This document shows, in pieces, positions 13,570-27,246 of a stretch of DNA of 64,000 nt (the first letter of the stretch is position 1; every line of letters starts with the position of its first letter). The translations under genes were made by a program, and so were the position numbers. Source of the DNA: Thuidium tamariscinum (Eukaryota; Streptophyta; Bryopsida; Hypnales; Thuidiaceae); assembly GCA_947034885.2 (NCBI GenBank), contig OX344749.2:10679501-10743500 (forward strand), written 5' to 3'. The notes under the pieces were generated by a model. It saw only the letters and a program-made list of their open reading frames with translations, was not told the origin of the DNA and searched no databases.

Positions 13570-14470
13570 GTGGCCCTTACTTACTTACCTGCTGTTTGTT
13601 CCACAGATTGGAGACAGAAAACTAAGAAAACAGTGAGAGGATCGGAGGATGTGATTGAAATGGGTTCACCGACTATGCGGCTTCCTCGATCTTGTCACAT
13701 GACGTGCCTGGGGACTGACAATCGATCAGCTTCTAGGAAGCCCGCTCGATTTTGACTGCCTTCAGGCAGTTCCTCCCTCCCCACTTCCCCAGCATCGTTG
13801 CCGACTAACTAAACTTGCCGACTAAATTGACTCTTGAAATTAAAGAAATATTTGCTGTATTCCACAGTCGGGACACGCAGCTGGCAACATAATCCAGGGA
13901 TCCACCTCGGGATTCGGTTGCATCAGCAAAACCGGGTCCTGGTCTCCTGGTGCGTCCATGCCTCCATGCATATACAGTATACCGATCCCACAGTCCACCG
14001 GGCAGTTCACTGGTCACTCGTCGATCGCCAAGTTCGCAGGGAGGAGTTGCAGATCTCGTCTCGCTCGCACACCAAGCGGGGTCACTCGGGAATCGTCGAC
14101 GATCTCTCTATACTTGACAGGGAGGTGTTGCATGACTCGAACATTGCATTGTGTACGTAAAAACTTTTCGACTCAGGACTCGATTCGCACTTGTGTGTCG
14201 GTACTCGGTACGTGTTTTCGGATGTTGGGTCGCATTCTGAAGCTTGAGACCCATCGATTCTAACTTAGTCACCAGGCAGGAATCAGGAGATCGGTAAACG
14301 CATTCGGGCCTGAGAACGTAAAAACTTCAAGGACTAAGTGAAGAACTCATTTCGAGGATTAAGTTCGTGGTGTACGATGTTTTAGATTTTTGTAGAACAC
14401 ATACGCCTGGCCTTCTAGAATCGAAGAATCGGAGGTTTTAGTTCGTCCGTCTGGATTTGCGATCGTAGCG
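13570..14470 (+). promoter_or_regulatory. Upstream region and leader of the ABCA gene
   Basis: Base composition rises sharply in GC near 13570 and stays mixed up to the ABCA start codon at 14471, as expected for a promoter and 5' leader. Many short overlapping open frames occur on both strands but none has recognisable content. The word TTGCCGACTAA occurs twice (about 13799 and 13815). I cannot place a TATA box or a start site. Confidence 0.4.
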
Positions 14471-17400
14471 ATGAATGGTGGTTCGGCGGATCCGGAGAGC
14501 GGCCGAACCGTCGGAGGAGCCGAGCGAGCCACCGCAAAGAAGACGCAAGCGAATGCGCTGTTCCGGAAGAACCTGACCTTCCAGAAACGCAACTGGCGAA
14601 CCAACTGCTGCCTGGTGTTTTTCCCGATTTTCCTTTGCGTCCTTCTGGCGGTCATTCAAATCGTTATCAACAACGTCCTGGGCAACGACTCCAAGTGCGG
14701 GTGCGAAAACGAGCCCAACCCGAACGGCGGACCAACACCCGTGAAGGTGTGCGGCATCCAGTACTCGACCCCGGACCAAGCGCCGTTCTGCGGGATTGCC
14801 AACCCCACGCCATGGCCTGCCGTGCTGCAAGTCCCAGGGCCCCAGTACCGCGCCACGCAAAGCGATGCGTATCCGGACCTCACGCAGAACGGCTCCACTT
14901 GCAGGGAGGCGGGGACGTGCGCACTGACCGTTCCGTACACCGGCAGCAACCGCTCCGCCGCAGATGGTAAGCGTCTCTTTCACTCAGAGCACGTGTACTT
15001 AGCATTTCGGAGGGATCCGGATAGAAAATGGCCCTGTATGTGTGTCACAGATTACGATATCAGTCACGAATCTCTGTTGTAAAAATACCGAATTCGGCAC
15101 CAGAATGTCTTCGTGAAGTATTGGCAATCCGGGAACCAGAGATCATTCTCCCTGTGGATGTCGGCAACGTAACTGGAAGGAGTAGTAGAGGCCTAGTGCT
15201 TTTCAGACATGATTCTTGGGCCGGGATGGACAGATTTTCGTACGAAAGGGAGAGTCACGTTAATTGCAGGAGTTGCGAAATTTGACAAAGTTTGAAATTT
15301 GCATCCAAGTCTCCAACTGTGAAAGCCCCTGGCGATGGATTCTACTACTGCCAGATCAGATTTCCACGTGCAGGAGGTTATTGGCTGTTGTTTTGACAAT
15401 TTTTTTGTGATGCTTAGCTATGGCGAGCTACCTGTTAGGTACTGGTGGAAACATAAGCATCTCCGACCCTTTGTATTCGCTTGCTTCTGTCGTGGTGGTA
15501 AGTTTTTTCTTTAACGAAATGTTTGAATAGCTGAAATCTGCGTGTGCTTACCCTTCTCAAGTGGGCTTTTAGAGGGTTAGAGAATCAGGTCACGTTGCTT
15601 TTAGTTCTAAACTTGTTGCAGGGATTTACATCCTTTTTTTTCAAGTGTTTTTTCCTCACGAGTGGATATTTTGGGTTTAGAGTTTTTGTTGTGTCATTTC
15701 CTTGCTTTTGCATTTTCATTGAGTGCTCCGTTTGGAATTGAGATGAAGTGCATTGATTCTGCATCTATCGTTCAGGGTTCAGATACAATTACGAACGGGA
15801 ATCTTCTGATCGAGTCAGCATTCACTTCCTTCCAGCCGGCGCACATCCTTCGGCCCACATGTGCGGGGTTGAGTGACTTCAACGTTTCATTCACTGTTGG
15901 TCTAGGATACTCTTTCAGTCAAGGTCTGACGCTGTCCACCCACTCCTTTCTGCTCTTGATCTTGAATTCTTTTCATGTCTAGCCAAACTTGCGATAGGGT
16001 TTTCAGTGAAGTAAATTGTTTCATGAAGAGAATCTTTCAAGAAGAGGCCAGGACCAAGAAGATACCTCTTAATGAACCATGAGGAAAATTCACGTCATGA
16101 GGTTTACTGAAAGTCTTTAGTTTATGGTATTTTCGATCGACCCTTTGAGTCCATGTTCAGCTCCTTATTGCGGAAAATCCGCAGGTCTTCATTTTTTTGA
16201 AGTTTCTTGGGACTTTTCAGAATTGATCTGTACCTTGCATTGAGTTGTGCGCAGAGTTTACTTGCTTGGAAACAAAACCATTGTGGCGCGGCAATGCTTC
16301 CTCGGTGGACTCGGCATTGTACAGAGGCTATCAAAAGGACGAAGTGCCTGTTGGTAAATCTCTTTCTGTTTCTGCCTCTGTTGATACGGACTTCGGTTGC
16401 AACTTGCGAAGGATAAAGCCGCCTAAACCCACCATTGCAAGAAGGGTGGTCTTTGAACATCCAGGAATAGTGTCAGGATTAGTGTCCGAAGACCACCATT
16501 CTACTACTGAATGGACTGTGCTATTGATTTCGCAATAATAGCTTTAGAGTCTCCTTCCCCTCCATTTCATTAAATTGGTGAAATTGCACTACTTTTGCAT
16601 CGTTTAAGGCACACAGCTTGAAAAGTAAGTCTATACCACTCCTAGTTTGTAGAGTTTCGTGATTATGAATGTCACATTTTTGTTGTTTAGAGTTGTGCCA
16701 ACTTAACAAAACGACAATCCTTCCAGTTGATGCTAGCTTCATAAAACTCCACCAAATTCGCTAGAGATGCATTAAACTTAAATTGTGATACTATTGTTTT
16801 TGCTTAAATCTGTTTAAACAATTACCAGAGAGAGTGGAAAGGAGCTGTTTGAAATTACCTTGTTAGAAAAACACGATGGAATGAATGCATGTAGTATTGA
16901 AGGTTGTATACTTGGAATAGGATAATGACAACAGAAACAAATCGAGACCCCAACCACTGTGGATGACTTTGTGCACTATTACCAAATTTAATGAACTGAA
17001 TTTTGTGTTGAATTGTTGCAGCTTATGATTTTGGGAACACAAATCCAGCGTTGTTTGATGTGAATATTTGGTACAATGATACCACTGCCGACGGAGATGC
17101 GGAAGGCCCCTCCAGTCTGATTCGCATCTCTCGTGCCTTGAACATGGTTAGTCCCCCTTTGGCCATCCCTTGAATCCTTGGTTGGTGAAGAAATGTTTCT
17201 TACTTTTTCATGGCCTTGTTGCAAGCACAACATTCTTCAGGGGATTGATCCTGATCCATAAGTCAGTCTTTGGTATCCCTTTTTCCCATTCTTTTTATAA
17301 AGATACGATACAACGACAAGAAGTTTGAGACACGCAGAAAGGAAAATGATATAAGCATGTGATGGAAACATTATGCACAAGCTGTTGCATACAAATTGTT

Positions 17401-20400
17401 ACGAAACCAAGTAGGATTAACCAACTGTGTAGAAACTTTTTCTTCTGTTTACAGAAAGACTGCATTGCTTGGATGGAAAAAAAATTGGAGGACTTTGATA
17501 TTTTGAGGAGGATTTCTTTCAGTTATAATACTGTGATGTCTGTTGGTGTTCAAGTTATTCAACCTGCTGGATATAACTTATGTGGGGTTGGCAGGCGACG
17601 CAAGCCTTCCTTCGCTTGAAGGCGGGGTCAGTGACAGACCTACCATTACTGTTTGTGAAAGAAATGCCTAAGCCCGTCACACAATTACGGCTTGATTTCT
17701 CGTCGCTGATCGGACCCCTATTTTATATGTGGGTTTTGGGACTCCTCCTTCCTGTAAGCTCCCTTATCTGAAGTTTATTTATTGACTTGATTTGATTTGA
17801 TTTCCTTGACAGCAAATAACTGGAAGCTGCTAGAAAGTATAAGTTAGAGTTTTAATGATTTAATTGATGCTTCCAAATTCGAAATGGGCACATCTCTCAA
17901 AGCATCTCAAAACTGACTTCAATTCTAAAACACGTAACTAAGGAGAAACTAACCTTCTCTTGTGAACTTGTTGGGCACAAAGCCATTCCACATATTATAC
18001 AACCATTAGTGGCACTGTATTCACCATGCTTCTAATATGACCTTCATAAGAGGAGGCAGAAGGTTGCCCAATATTATTTTTGTGAAAACAATGCTTGATA
18101 TGAATTTACGCTTATTGTGCAATCATGACAAATTGGGTGTTTGATATGGTTTAGGTGGTGTTAACTGCACTGGTGTATGAGAGGCAGTATCATCTCCGGA
18201 TGATGATGAAAATGCATGGCCTCGGTGATGGCGCTTACTGGGGAATAACTTACTTATATTATTTGAGTATCTTCTGTCTTTACATGATCTGCTTCATCAT
18301 ATTTGGTTCCATCATTCGTAAGTGAATTTAACTTTTTTCTTGCTCATTGCTGTTTTTTCAACAGAATAGTCGATTTCTCTTTCGTCCATAATTTAATCCA
18401 AGGACCTGTGCTTACAAGTGCATCGTACATTGACCTGTTTTCTTCAGATATACCACCAATCTGATAATTACAGCATGATTTTGCTTAAAGCTTATCCGCA
18501 GCTGGTGTAACGATTTTGCAGGGTTGAATTTCTTTACCAAAAACTCATACAGCCTACAAGCTGTGTTCTACTTTCTCTACGTCAACATGATTATTTCGTT
18601 CAGCTTCCTGTTATCCAATGTTTTCCGGAATGTCAAAACTGCTACAGGTTTGCTTGTCAACTCTACTCTCTTCAGTGCCGGTCTGAAATGTTTCGTATTT
18701 GAATATAATGGGATGTGACATTGGATCGTCCAAACAAGTTCAGGACTACTTTTTGTGCAATTGTTTCAGTATCTTTAGATTTTCATTCCACAAGCTCTGT
18801 TTCGTTGTTAAAACATGGTCGCTTAGACAACCTCTTTTAGTTGAGAGCTTTTAACTGTTTTGGAATTGAAAAGAAAGATTTTCAAGTCCATCTCAATCCT
18901 CCCAGTCCTTGAGACAACTTTTTCAGGACGTGAATCACATGCTATAATGCTTTCTTACACCTGGGTGTGGCAGTGGTGGGCTATCTGTACGTGTTTGGAA
19001 GCGGGCTACTCAGCAGCTTCTTCTTTGAGAATTTTGTTATAGACTTGAACACCAGCAGTAAGTTGACTCTTTTTCTCTCTTCTCTTTTGTACTCCAAGTC
19101 GAGCATAATTGTGTGGTTCATATGAAAAAGTTCCTCTGCAACTTGCTCTTTTCAGAAGTAGAATAGGTTGGGGCTGCATGAAGTTGTTGTGTTGGTCAAC
19201 TTTTTATCAATGTTGGATTTTATTTTACCTTCAAAAATATGCTGATACGAGGAATCCGACATTCTGTTTCTGTCAGGGAGGGTTGTTACTGCGTTGCAGA
19301 TCATTCCCCCATTTGCAACGTATCGTGGTCTTTGGGAGTTTGCCCAGTATTCATTCCAGGCTGTGTATACGGTAAGACCTAAACCAGCAAATGCTTTTGA
19401 GCCGAAGTACCACCAAAAGATAGTCCATTTCGTTCACTTAGAAATACATTTCAACATTTACATAATTTCCTTCTTTTTAATGACGTTCTGATCTTGCTAC
19501 AAAACAAGGGAAAAACAATCAATCAAATGAACAATGTGTGAACATAATTATAGCAGTAGTTTGAGTGCACATACGTTCTTAACAATAAAGTAAGACCTTT
19601 CCAGTGGTTTCTGGACTTCAAACATTGGAGTTGTACAATGAAGAGATGGTAAATAAGTAGGACAATCAAGGGAAGACATCCTCATTCACTTCATTGAAAG
19701 TGTTGAAAAGTTGTGTGATCTGATTATTTCGGATAATGACACAAGCACCTTGAATAGGAGGTTGGTTTAAAGTAGGTGATCGTAGGAAGACCTTTTCCAT
19801 CAATATTATTGTGCTAGGATTACCTCCCCCCGCGATGTTGTCTCGAAGTTCTTGAAACCTTTCTAATGTTACTGAAAATCCTGTTTTCCGGAATGTGATT
19901 AATTTGAATCTTGGTTGTTGGGCTCAGGGCACGAAAGGCATGCAGTGGAGCAGCCTGAAGGACAAGAAAAATGGAATGGCGGACGTTCTCGTCATTTTGC
20001 TTGTGGAATGGATCGTGTTCATGACGCTCACGTTGTATTTGGATCAAGTGGTATCATCCGCGGGTGGAATCAACAGGCATCCTTTGTTTTTCTTGAACTT
20101 CAAGCGCAAAGACAACAACACTTCTTCTCGTGCAGTCAAATTTGGCCGCTCCAGTTCTCGCAAATTGACTGGCAGTTCAAAATCTCTGTCGCACATGAAT
20201 GCTGAAGACAACAAAATGGGCGTCGTTAGACCCGATGTTGCCCGAGAGGTCAGCCATATCATATCATCCTCCACGTTTTTCTTCTTTACCAATTATCTAG
20301 GCTTGTTTTCAGTTTGGCTTCACTGATTTACAAAAATGTGCTCAAATTGGAGTTTTAGTACGTTGAATTGTAGGTGAGTCTTTGGGGAGCTTGAATTCAT

Positions 20401-22925
20401 TTATGAAAACCAGATTTGCTGAAGAGCAGACCAGTTAAAAGCGCACTGAATTAATGAAAGTACATTTGATTTGAAAAGTGGAAATCAAGCATGAGTTCTT
20501 TTTCAAAAATTTGGTTGTTTGGAAATGGGCCAGAGGGAACAAGTCGAGGAGTTAGCTGCCAATCCTAGCTCGGAGTACCCAATCGTGTGTGACAATCTGA
20601 AGAGGGTTTACCCTGCCAAGGATGGGAATCCTCCCAAGTACGCGGTGAAAGGATTCTCTTTGGCAGTGCCGAAGGGCGAATGTTTTGGAATTCTTGGTCC
20701 CAATGGTGCAGGGAAAACGAGCTCCATTAATATGGTATACTTCCCTTTTAACACACAAGTGGTTCTTTGGAAGCCAAATAAATCATCGTCTTTGAGATAT
20801 TATAATCATAATTACAACCTCTGATTTATAATTCGAGATTCAAATTCACATACCTAGAGGGGGTTTATGAAATTGATTGCAGATGATTGGGTTTTTGAAG
20901 CCGACGTCGGGTACTGCATACATTCAAGGGATGAACATTCTTACAGATATGGATAAAATTTACGCTTGCATGGGTGTTTGCCCTCAGCATAAGTACGTCT
21001 TCTTCATTTTCTTGCTTCACGTGATCTCTTCCTTTTCATTTTATGAGTCTTTTTGATGATTTATTACAGGCCTTATCTGGCACATTGTTTCTAATGAATA
21101 AGGTGATTGTTGCTCCTGCGCAGTTTGCTATGGGGACAATTGACTGGCAGGGAGCATCTTCTATTCTATGGGCGCTTGAAGAACTTGATGGGAACAGAAC
21201 TGAACAGTGTAAGCCGTTGAGAAACCTCTTGTATCTTGAAAATTTTATTCTAGGGTTGATTTGTCCTATAAGCAAAGTCTTAAAATTGTTAAAAATCCAG
21301 TCCATTCTGGTTTATTTGTCATCTTGGTTTTTCTCAACACTTTGGGTTTGTGTCTCCTGCAAACTTTGTGTCATTAAAAACAAAATTGTTTTGAGGAAAG
21401 TAATTCATGTAATATCCCTCCCTGCTCTAATTTAAAATAGTGTGACTTTGGTAAATAAGTGTCACATGTACTAATAGGATAAATTAGTGTAGTGATACCC
21501 GTTGCTGTATTTTGAACTTTTTGACTCTCTTGTTATTCCAAATATTTGTCAACAAAATCATTAAGAATTGTGTGTGAAATTTGATGCTTTGCCATAGGCT
21601 GTTGAAAGCTCCTTGAGAAACGTGAATCTTTGGGATAACGGAGTGGCCGACAAGCAGTGCCGGAAGTATTCCGGTGGGATGAAGCGAAGGCTTAGTGTTG
21701 CCATCTCCCTGATTGGAAACCCACAGGTAAACCCACATCTACATGTCCTTTTTTTTTCTTCCGATTTTCGAAGTCCCTGTCTTGTAATTATTCCCTGCCA
21801 ACTCAAACTTGGTAACAAGGTAATAACCTCAAACTCTAAAACACAGTGACACCTTGAATTAAGGACTCAATTCCTCCAATGATTCGTTTTCCATTCTCTT
21901 AAAAAATTATCACGGATTGAGCTTTGAATATTTGCAGGTGGTGTACATGGACGAGCCGAGCACTGGGCTGGATCCAGCGTCTCGCTATAACCTCTGGAGT
22001 GTGGTAAAGCAGTCCAAGCAAGACCATGCCATCATCCTCACAAGTACAATCACTCACTCTCCCTGTTTTAATCTTTTCTGTTTTAATATATGTTCTGTTT
22101 TTCTGGAAACACAACACCGTATTGGAAAACGGGAGATTGACCTTGCATCAATGCTTTACTTGATACGGTTGCAGCTCATTCGATGGAGGAGGCGGAAGCT
22201 TTGTGCGACCGCCTGGGGATTTTTGTCAACGGCGAACTGCACTGCATTGGAAATGCCAAGGAGGTGAATTTCTAATCTGTTCATCAAAGTTTCTTAAATC
22301 TTTTTCAATGTTAAAGTGCTCATGAGGGTTAATCAATGGGCATTTGAGTACTACCCTCATTGCTAAAGAAAGTCGTGGATGGCCATGGTTTGTTTGATTT
22401 GTGGATCAGCATCTAGAATCAGCACTTAGGAAACTTATGGTTTATGCATATGGTGCCTAGAAACAACGTGCTAAGATGCATTGGAATCCCCTTTCAAGTT
22501 TTGACAGCAAGGAATGATAATAGGAACCATGCTCAGATGTCAATGAGAATGTTTTTGAATGTAAATGCTTTGAACGAGTGTTGGTAATTCTTCTAAGTAT
22601 GGGATTTGGGTATATCGTACTGCAGTTGACTGCCAGATACGGAGGCCTCTACATGCTCACAATGACAACACCGGAGAAGGAGGAGGCCGGAGCCATGGAT
22701 TTGGCCCTGTCTCTCACCCCAAATGCCAAGAGAGTTTACGCCCTCTCAGGCACACAAAAGTTTGAGCTCCCCAAGTCCGAAGTTACTGTTGCTAATGTGT
22801 TCTCTGCTATCGAGGAAAACAAGAGACGGTTGTGCATCCGAGCGTGGGGCCTGTCGGACACCACTTTGGAAGATGTGTTCATCAAGGTTGCGCGAGGCGC
22901 AAACGGTGGAGTGCCATTGCAATAA
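14471..22925 (+). CDS. Half-size ABC transporter, subfamily A (ATH/ABCA2-like)
   Basis: ATP-driven membrane transporter of the plant half-size ABCA (ATH) group, generally linked to lipid handling in internal membranes; the substrate here is unknown. Eighteen exons keep frame: 14471-14966, 15418-15497, 15776-15923, 16255-16353, 17022-17146, 17595-17753, 18155-18317, 18522-18647, 18974-19057, 19277-19371, 19928-20248, 20534-20734, 20883-20992, 21124-21208, 21598-21726, 21938-22043, 22175-22263 and 22626-22925. They give 971 residues, the usual family size. One N-terminal membrane span (about 47-66) precedes a Cys-rich lumenal loop, then a membrane block (about 350-525) and one nucleotide-binding domain: Walker A GPNGAGKTS (687-695), Q-loop VCPQH, signature YSGGM (788-792), Walker B VVYMDEPS and H-loop THS. 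All catalytic motifs are intact. The start is the first ATG before the first span. The exact paralogue is uncertain. Confidence 0.95.
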
Positions 22926-25793
22926 AATCGAAGGAATGATCGTCTCTTGAGTTTCACTTGTAGAGAGGTCGTATACATATATTTGTTGTGCCAAAGCAAG
23001 GCTTCTAGGGTTTAGGGTTTTTAGGGTTTTAGAATTGTGGGCTTGGCATGGGGATGGTGTGCGTTTTCTAGCCAGTCATAGCTTGTTGAGTGATTCTTAC
23101 CTTGATTGCGGTAATAACAACACCCTATATTGATATGATACGATCTGTCACATTCCTTCTTTTCTTTTTTTGGAGGCATTGAATGTTTTACTACATGATG
23201 GAACCTGTGTGTTGATACACATTGGCCTAACTAACACTCCACAGGCATAGGTTTGAAGGGTTATTTTTAGTTTTCTAATGATCTTCGCAATGCATTCATG
23301 GTGCAATAGCAATAACCATGGTTTTCAAATTATCCTCATTTCAATATTGCTTTAATTAGCTATGTCTCAAAAATGTAGTCAAGAGCTCTCTACAAAGGCC
23401 AAGTTCCGGACAATACAGCCTAGGACTTCACAATACCATGGAGTGGATATGCTCTTGAATCACTGTTTTTAGATTTGTATTTTGATTCTTGGAATGGTAG
23501 TTTGAAAATTGTACTTCCTACTTGTACATTAGTAGGAAATTCCCACATTGGGCTCTTGAAATTTCCTAAATAGGTCATTATTATTCAAACTAAGCTAATA
23601 GCTAGCCAAGGTTTTTTTAGGCAATAAAAAGACTAGTAGCATCAAAAATTTATCTTTTGCACCAAGCCTTTAGAAAATTTGGAGGATTTTTTTTAAAAGT
23701 TAGATCAAAATCTTCAACCACATCCTAGTAGTCACTACCTTGACCATGATTGTCACCTTATCACCACCTATCTAGATGTTGATTCAACAATCTTACATCT
23801 GAAGTTGCCTAAAATATACCAGAGTTGGAGATTTAGATATAGAGTTGTCTTGCTCTTGAGATTGCTTGTCTTTTCCTACCAATTGCAATCTTTGACATTG
23901 TATTTTTGTTGTAGAAACCATTTAAAACTTCATGCACATGAATTATGAAGATATTAGACTTTGAAGCCCAAGTGCACAAATGAGTTGTAGTTCATGTTCT
24001 TGAAATTATAAGTTGTAGTTTTTATAATTCATGTGCATTGCATTTTGCACCACTCTTTGAAACCTAATTGCCCTATTTTGCACTAGTCTAAATAAGCTAT
24101 AATTAGTGAAGGTGTTTTTTAGATTTTTGTTCTAAAGACATACAACTCACACTAATTCCTAACATGGAGCCAAAATTTGCATCAAAAGCAAATTTGAGTA
24201 TTGCCTAACCTCAACCACTTACTTCTTTTCTAGAGTCCAAATCCAAATGCCCTTAAAATTGAAAAAAAAAACATTCTATAGCTAGTGTTCAAGTCAACAT
24301 GGTTATCTTTACTCTTTACTAACTTTAAAGCATTGATATTGAAATGTATAATGCAATTACAAAACACCGTAAATCAAGTCCAATAAATGTTCAAAGTAAT
24401 TGCATCATTAGAATTGATCTTAAACCTTTTCCAAACTAAGTGGAAATCTCTGCAAATTTTGGCCTAAATTCCTTCGAGTAGCTAATATTGAGAAATAGAA
24501 ACATCCTCCTAAGACTAAACTTGCCAATAAAACTCAATGACACTGTTTGTATAAGGGCTTCACTAGACCACATTAGACAACTTTTAGAGTATTGATACAT
24601 GCACATTACCAAGTTTTCATTTACATTAGTGTTTGCATTTGACATTAATTAGTGGGGGTGTCAAGATAGGAGAATGACAATGTGAATGATTTGATGGGAG
24701 AAAGACCCTACAAAGAGGGAGATAGGATGACATCTTCTCAATTAATGATAAAAAATCTTCACTTCTTTGAGGTGGGTGTTTGCATTCACCAATGAATGAA
24801 AAGACACCCTCCACCATGCATGGCATCTTTTCTTTAAAATTGAGTGAACAATTCATCAACACTAACACCTACTATTGTCAAACAAAGAGGACAAAATTGC
24901 ATTTGACTATTAGATTAGCTCTATTATTTCATATTTGATGATAATTCATAACCCTTTTCTTCATTCAAAGCTTGAAGAATTGAAGATCAACCAAAATGTA
25001 AACATTTGAATGTTGATGATTGTATAGAACAACTTGACATTATGTTTGATTCTATCTTCCTTGCTCTTGAATAATAAATAGGTAGCTATACCCAAAACCA
25101 ACTATGCACCTAATACCAATACAATGTATTGATATTGTAATTCACAATATGACAATTTTCTTAGGACATTAAAGGTAGTCACACCCTCTTCCCTACTCCA
25201 ACATTTTTTGAAGAATGGGGACATGGAGCTTAAGGATTGGCTTTCTACAATTTGGGAGGAGCCAAATATACATATTTGGAGAATGTTGCATGACGTCCGT
25301 TATTCTCCTTTAGAAGAGAATAATAGATGTTATGAAGCATTCTCCAAACAAGTATATTCTATTCCACTTTTGACACTTTCTTGTTGGTTGGTTCTTTTTC
25401 CTATGTTACCCCCTCCTTGCTCATTGGTTCCTTTGGCTACGCCTTTGCCTTTGCTTTTGCATGACTTTTGGTGTTTGCAGACTCCATTCTTCAGAAACCA
25501 TTCACAATCCACATGAGAAGTGTCACACCTTCTTCATGATTCCATGAGTCCCATGGGCTCCTCTTTTTTCTCATTCTTCAGAGAATTTTTGCACAATGGA
25601 GAAGGTGTGACTACCCGTATTGGTTTTGGGTTTCAACTCACCTTAGTGCAGTTTGACTTGACGCAGCTTAGTGCTTCGCCAGAAAAGGGTCAGAGCCGCT
25701 GACGAATTGCTGATACATGTAACCTGAAATTACACGGTTTGAATCTGCGATCCTCCTTGTGTCTGTGCAATAATTTGAGCTTGAAAGTGAGAA
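22926..25793. other. ABCA 3' region and AT-rich spacer
   Basis: The first few hundred bases are probably ABCA 3' untranslated sequence, including a telomere-like run at 23006-23031. The rest is AT-rich with no supportable gene. A short frame at 25208-25516 (+) has no recognisable content. It lies between two inverted arms, GTAGTCACACC near 25171 and GGTGTGACTAC near 25606, which may mark a small inverted-repeat element. Confidence 0.5.
23006..23031 (+). repeat. Short telomere-like run in the ABCA 3' region
   Basis: Two to three degenerate copies of the plant telomere unit TTTAGGG (CTAGGGTTTAGGG, then TTTTTAGGG) lie 80 bp after the ABCA stop codon. This is too short to be a functional telomere and fits the telo-box motifs scattered through plant genomes. 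Confidence 0.6.
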
Positions 25794-26569
25794 ATGGAGG
25801 ATCCAGGTTCTTCTAAGGACAGTGTGGACAAGATGGAACTCATGGACGGGGAAAGTTGAGTGGCTGCATGCGTCGGACCGAGGCAGCTCCAGTGCGCACA
25901 GCGGCACAGGCTCCTAGAGAAGAAAAAGCTCCCGGAACTCCAGGAGGTATAATAACAATAATGAGTATTAAGGCTCTGAATCGGTAAGCACGTGGCACCC
26001 ATTCTGCCTCTCTCATTATTTATTGTGCTATTTTAAGTAGTGTGCATTTCATTATTGGTGTTGAATCTCCCTAATAGCTTGACTGCTGACTGGCGAACGA
26101 TCGGGTCCCTCTATCTCTCCCTCTCCATCACTGAGTGGGTTGGTTGCCTTTTGGCCAGAGCCTCCTCTGATCATCGCAATCAATGGCTAATTTATGGACA
26201 CAACAGTCGCCACTGGTTAGGACGGAGTACTACAGAATTTCATCAAGGTAGGGGTTCATGATCAATTGGATTAAAGTCAACGAGGGTGCAGCTCGTTCGG
26301 CCACAGTTATTGTGATACAATGAAGTTGAAACTAGAGACTGATGCAGAGGTATGAGCGTGGTGGAGAGTTTTCGATTACTTGTTTATTTTTGCAGTATTT
26401 ACTATCTTCTTTATCTTTTGGTGAAGAGGTTCAATTCCTGCTGCAAACGTGTAGACAACACTGACTGATTTGGTACTGTGGCTTCAGAGAATGCGGTATA
26501 CCTGTATAGAGAATTCTTTTGTGAATCGCTAATGAGACTGGGTAATTGCACTGCCTGCAGATGGGATAC

Positions 26570-27090
26570 AAGAGCACACAACTGCATTCTACCCCGGATT
26601 AGTTCGTCGCTGTAACTTAAAATCATTCAATTCAAGGGATTGGAGTTTCCATTAAGCTTTTGTGAAATAGGAGGTGTCAGACCTCACGGACTCGGCTCCA
26701 CGATCTGCAGGTTTGGACTCATCGCAATTCTTCTTTCCTCGAACTTCGTCCCGCCGTAGTGTTTTCATACGCAGTGCTGAATCAGTTTCTTCTGCAGGCC
26801 AGCTGTCTCAGCCCGGAAAGAATACGAAATCATATCCCAGCAACAAAATGAGCAGAAGGTGGTCAGATGTGGACAATGGAGATGGTCAATTCTTCAAGCT
26901 GATAGAAATCCCGTTCTCGCCATTCCAGAACGAGTTTGGAGACAGTGACGACGAGCAAAGCGACTACCCAGCTGCCAGACGATACTATGGCGGCAGCAGC
27001 AGCAGCAGGCAAGAGTATTTGCGCAGCTTCACATTCTCCAGGAAACAGACGTTGCAGGAAAGGGTGCAGAACCGACTTGGGAGACTGAAG
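26570..27090 (+). repeat. Intact member of a 520-bp duplicated segment
   Basis: This segment is the better-preserved copy of the block at 6332-6862. It covers the putative leader or upstream exon and the first ~80 codons of the small gene. Homology begins at the same word, AAGAGCACAC, in both places and ends inside the coding frame, just after the codons for NRLGRL. Confidence 0.85.
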
Positions 27091-27246
27091 GCGGCCGTGT
27101 GTGCAGTGGTGGCGTGCAACTACTACTACAGCCTTCCTCGCCGAATCCGAACGATTAAGAAGAAGTTGGCCCTGAAATCGTTGAGTAGTCCGCGCACCCG
27201 TGGAGTAAGATCACCTCTCCTGCAAGGAACTTGCTTCCAGGGGTAA
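26848..27246 (+). CDS. Small plant protein of unknown function, 132 aa
   Basis: I do not recognise this gene with confidence. From ATG 26848 it encodes 132 residues: an acidic N-terminal third (SDVDNGDG, DSDDEQSD), a Gly/Ser run, then YLRSFTFSRK and a basic, Arg/Lys-rich C-terminal half with a short hydrophobic patch (AAVCAVVACNYYY). The YLRS(F/Y)TFSR pattern recalls a family of short uncharacterised plant proteins; that is from memory and unverified. The frame is open upstream to 26671, where AAATAG precedes it and could be an intron acceptor, so upstream coding exons may exist (candidate donors at 26248 and 26350). The 520-bp block that includes its 5' half is duplicated as a pseudogene at 6332. 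Coding status rests on length and on its lower decay compared with that copy. Confidence 0.55.
   Translation: MSRRWSDVDNGDGQFFKLIEIPFSPFQNEFGDSDDEQSDYPAARRYYGGSSSSRQEYLRSFTFSRKQTLQERVQNRLGRLKAAVCAVVACNYYYSLPRRIRTIKKKLALKSLSSPRTRGVRSPLLQGTCFQG

Noticed and set aside
14359-15082. Several frames of 97-181 codons on both strands around ABCA exon 1
   Set aside because: GC-rich shadows of exon 1; only the plus-strand frame from 14471 continues with correct splicing into conserved ABCA exons.
25208-25516. 102-codon plus-strand frame beginning MKNGDMELKDWL
   Set aside because: The first ~50 residues look coding-like, but the rest is low complexity and no family is recognised; at best an element fragment.
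26410-26450. GGTTCAATTCC, resembling a tRNA B box
   Set aside because: No matching A box, acceptor stem or cloverleaf could be built around it.
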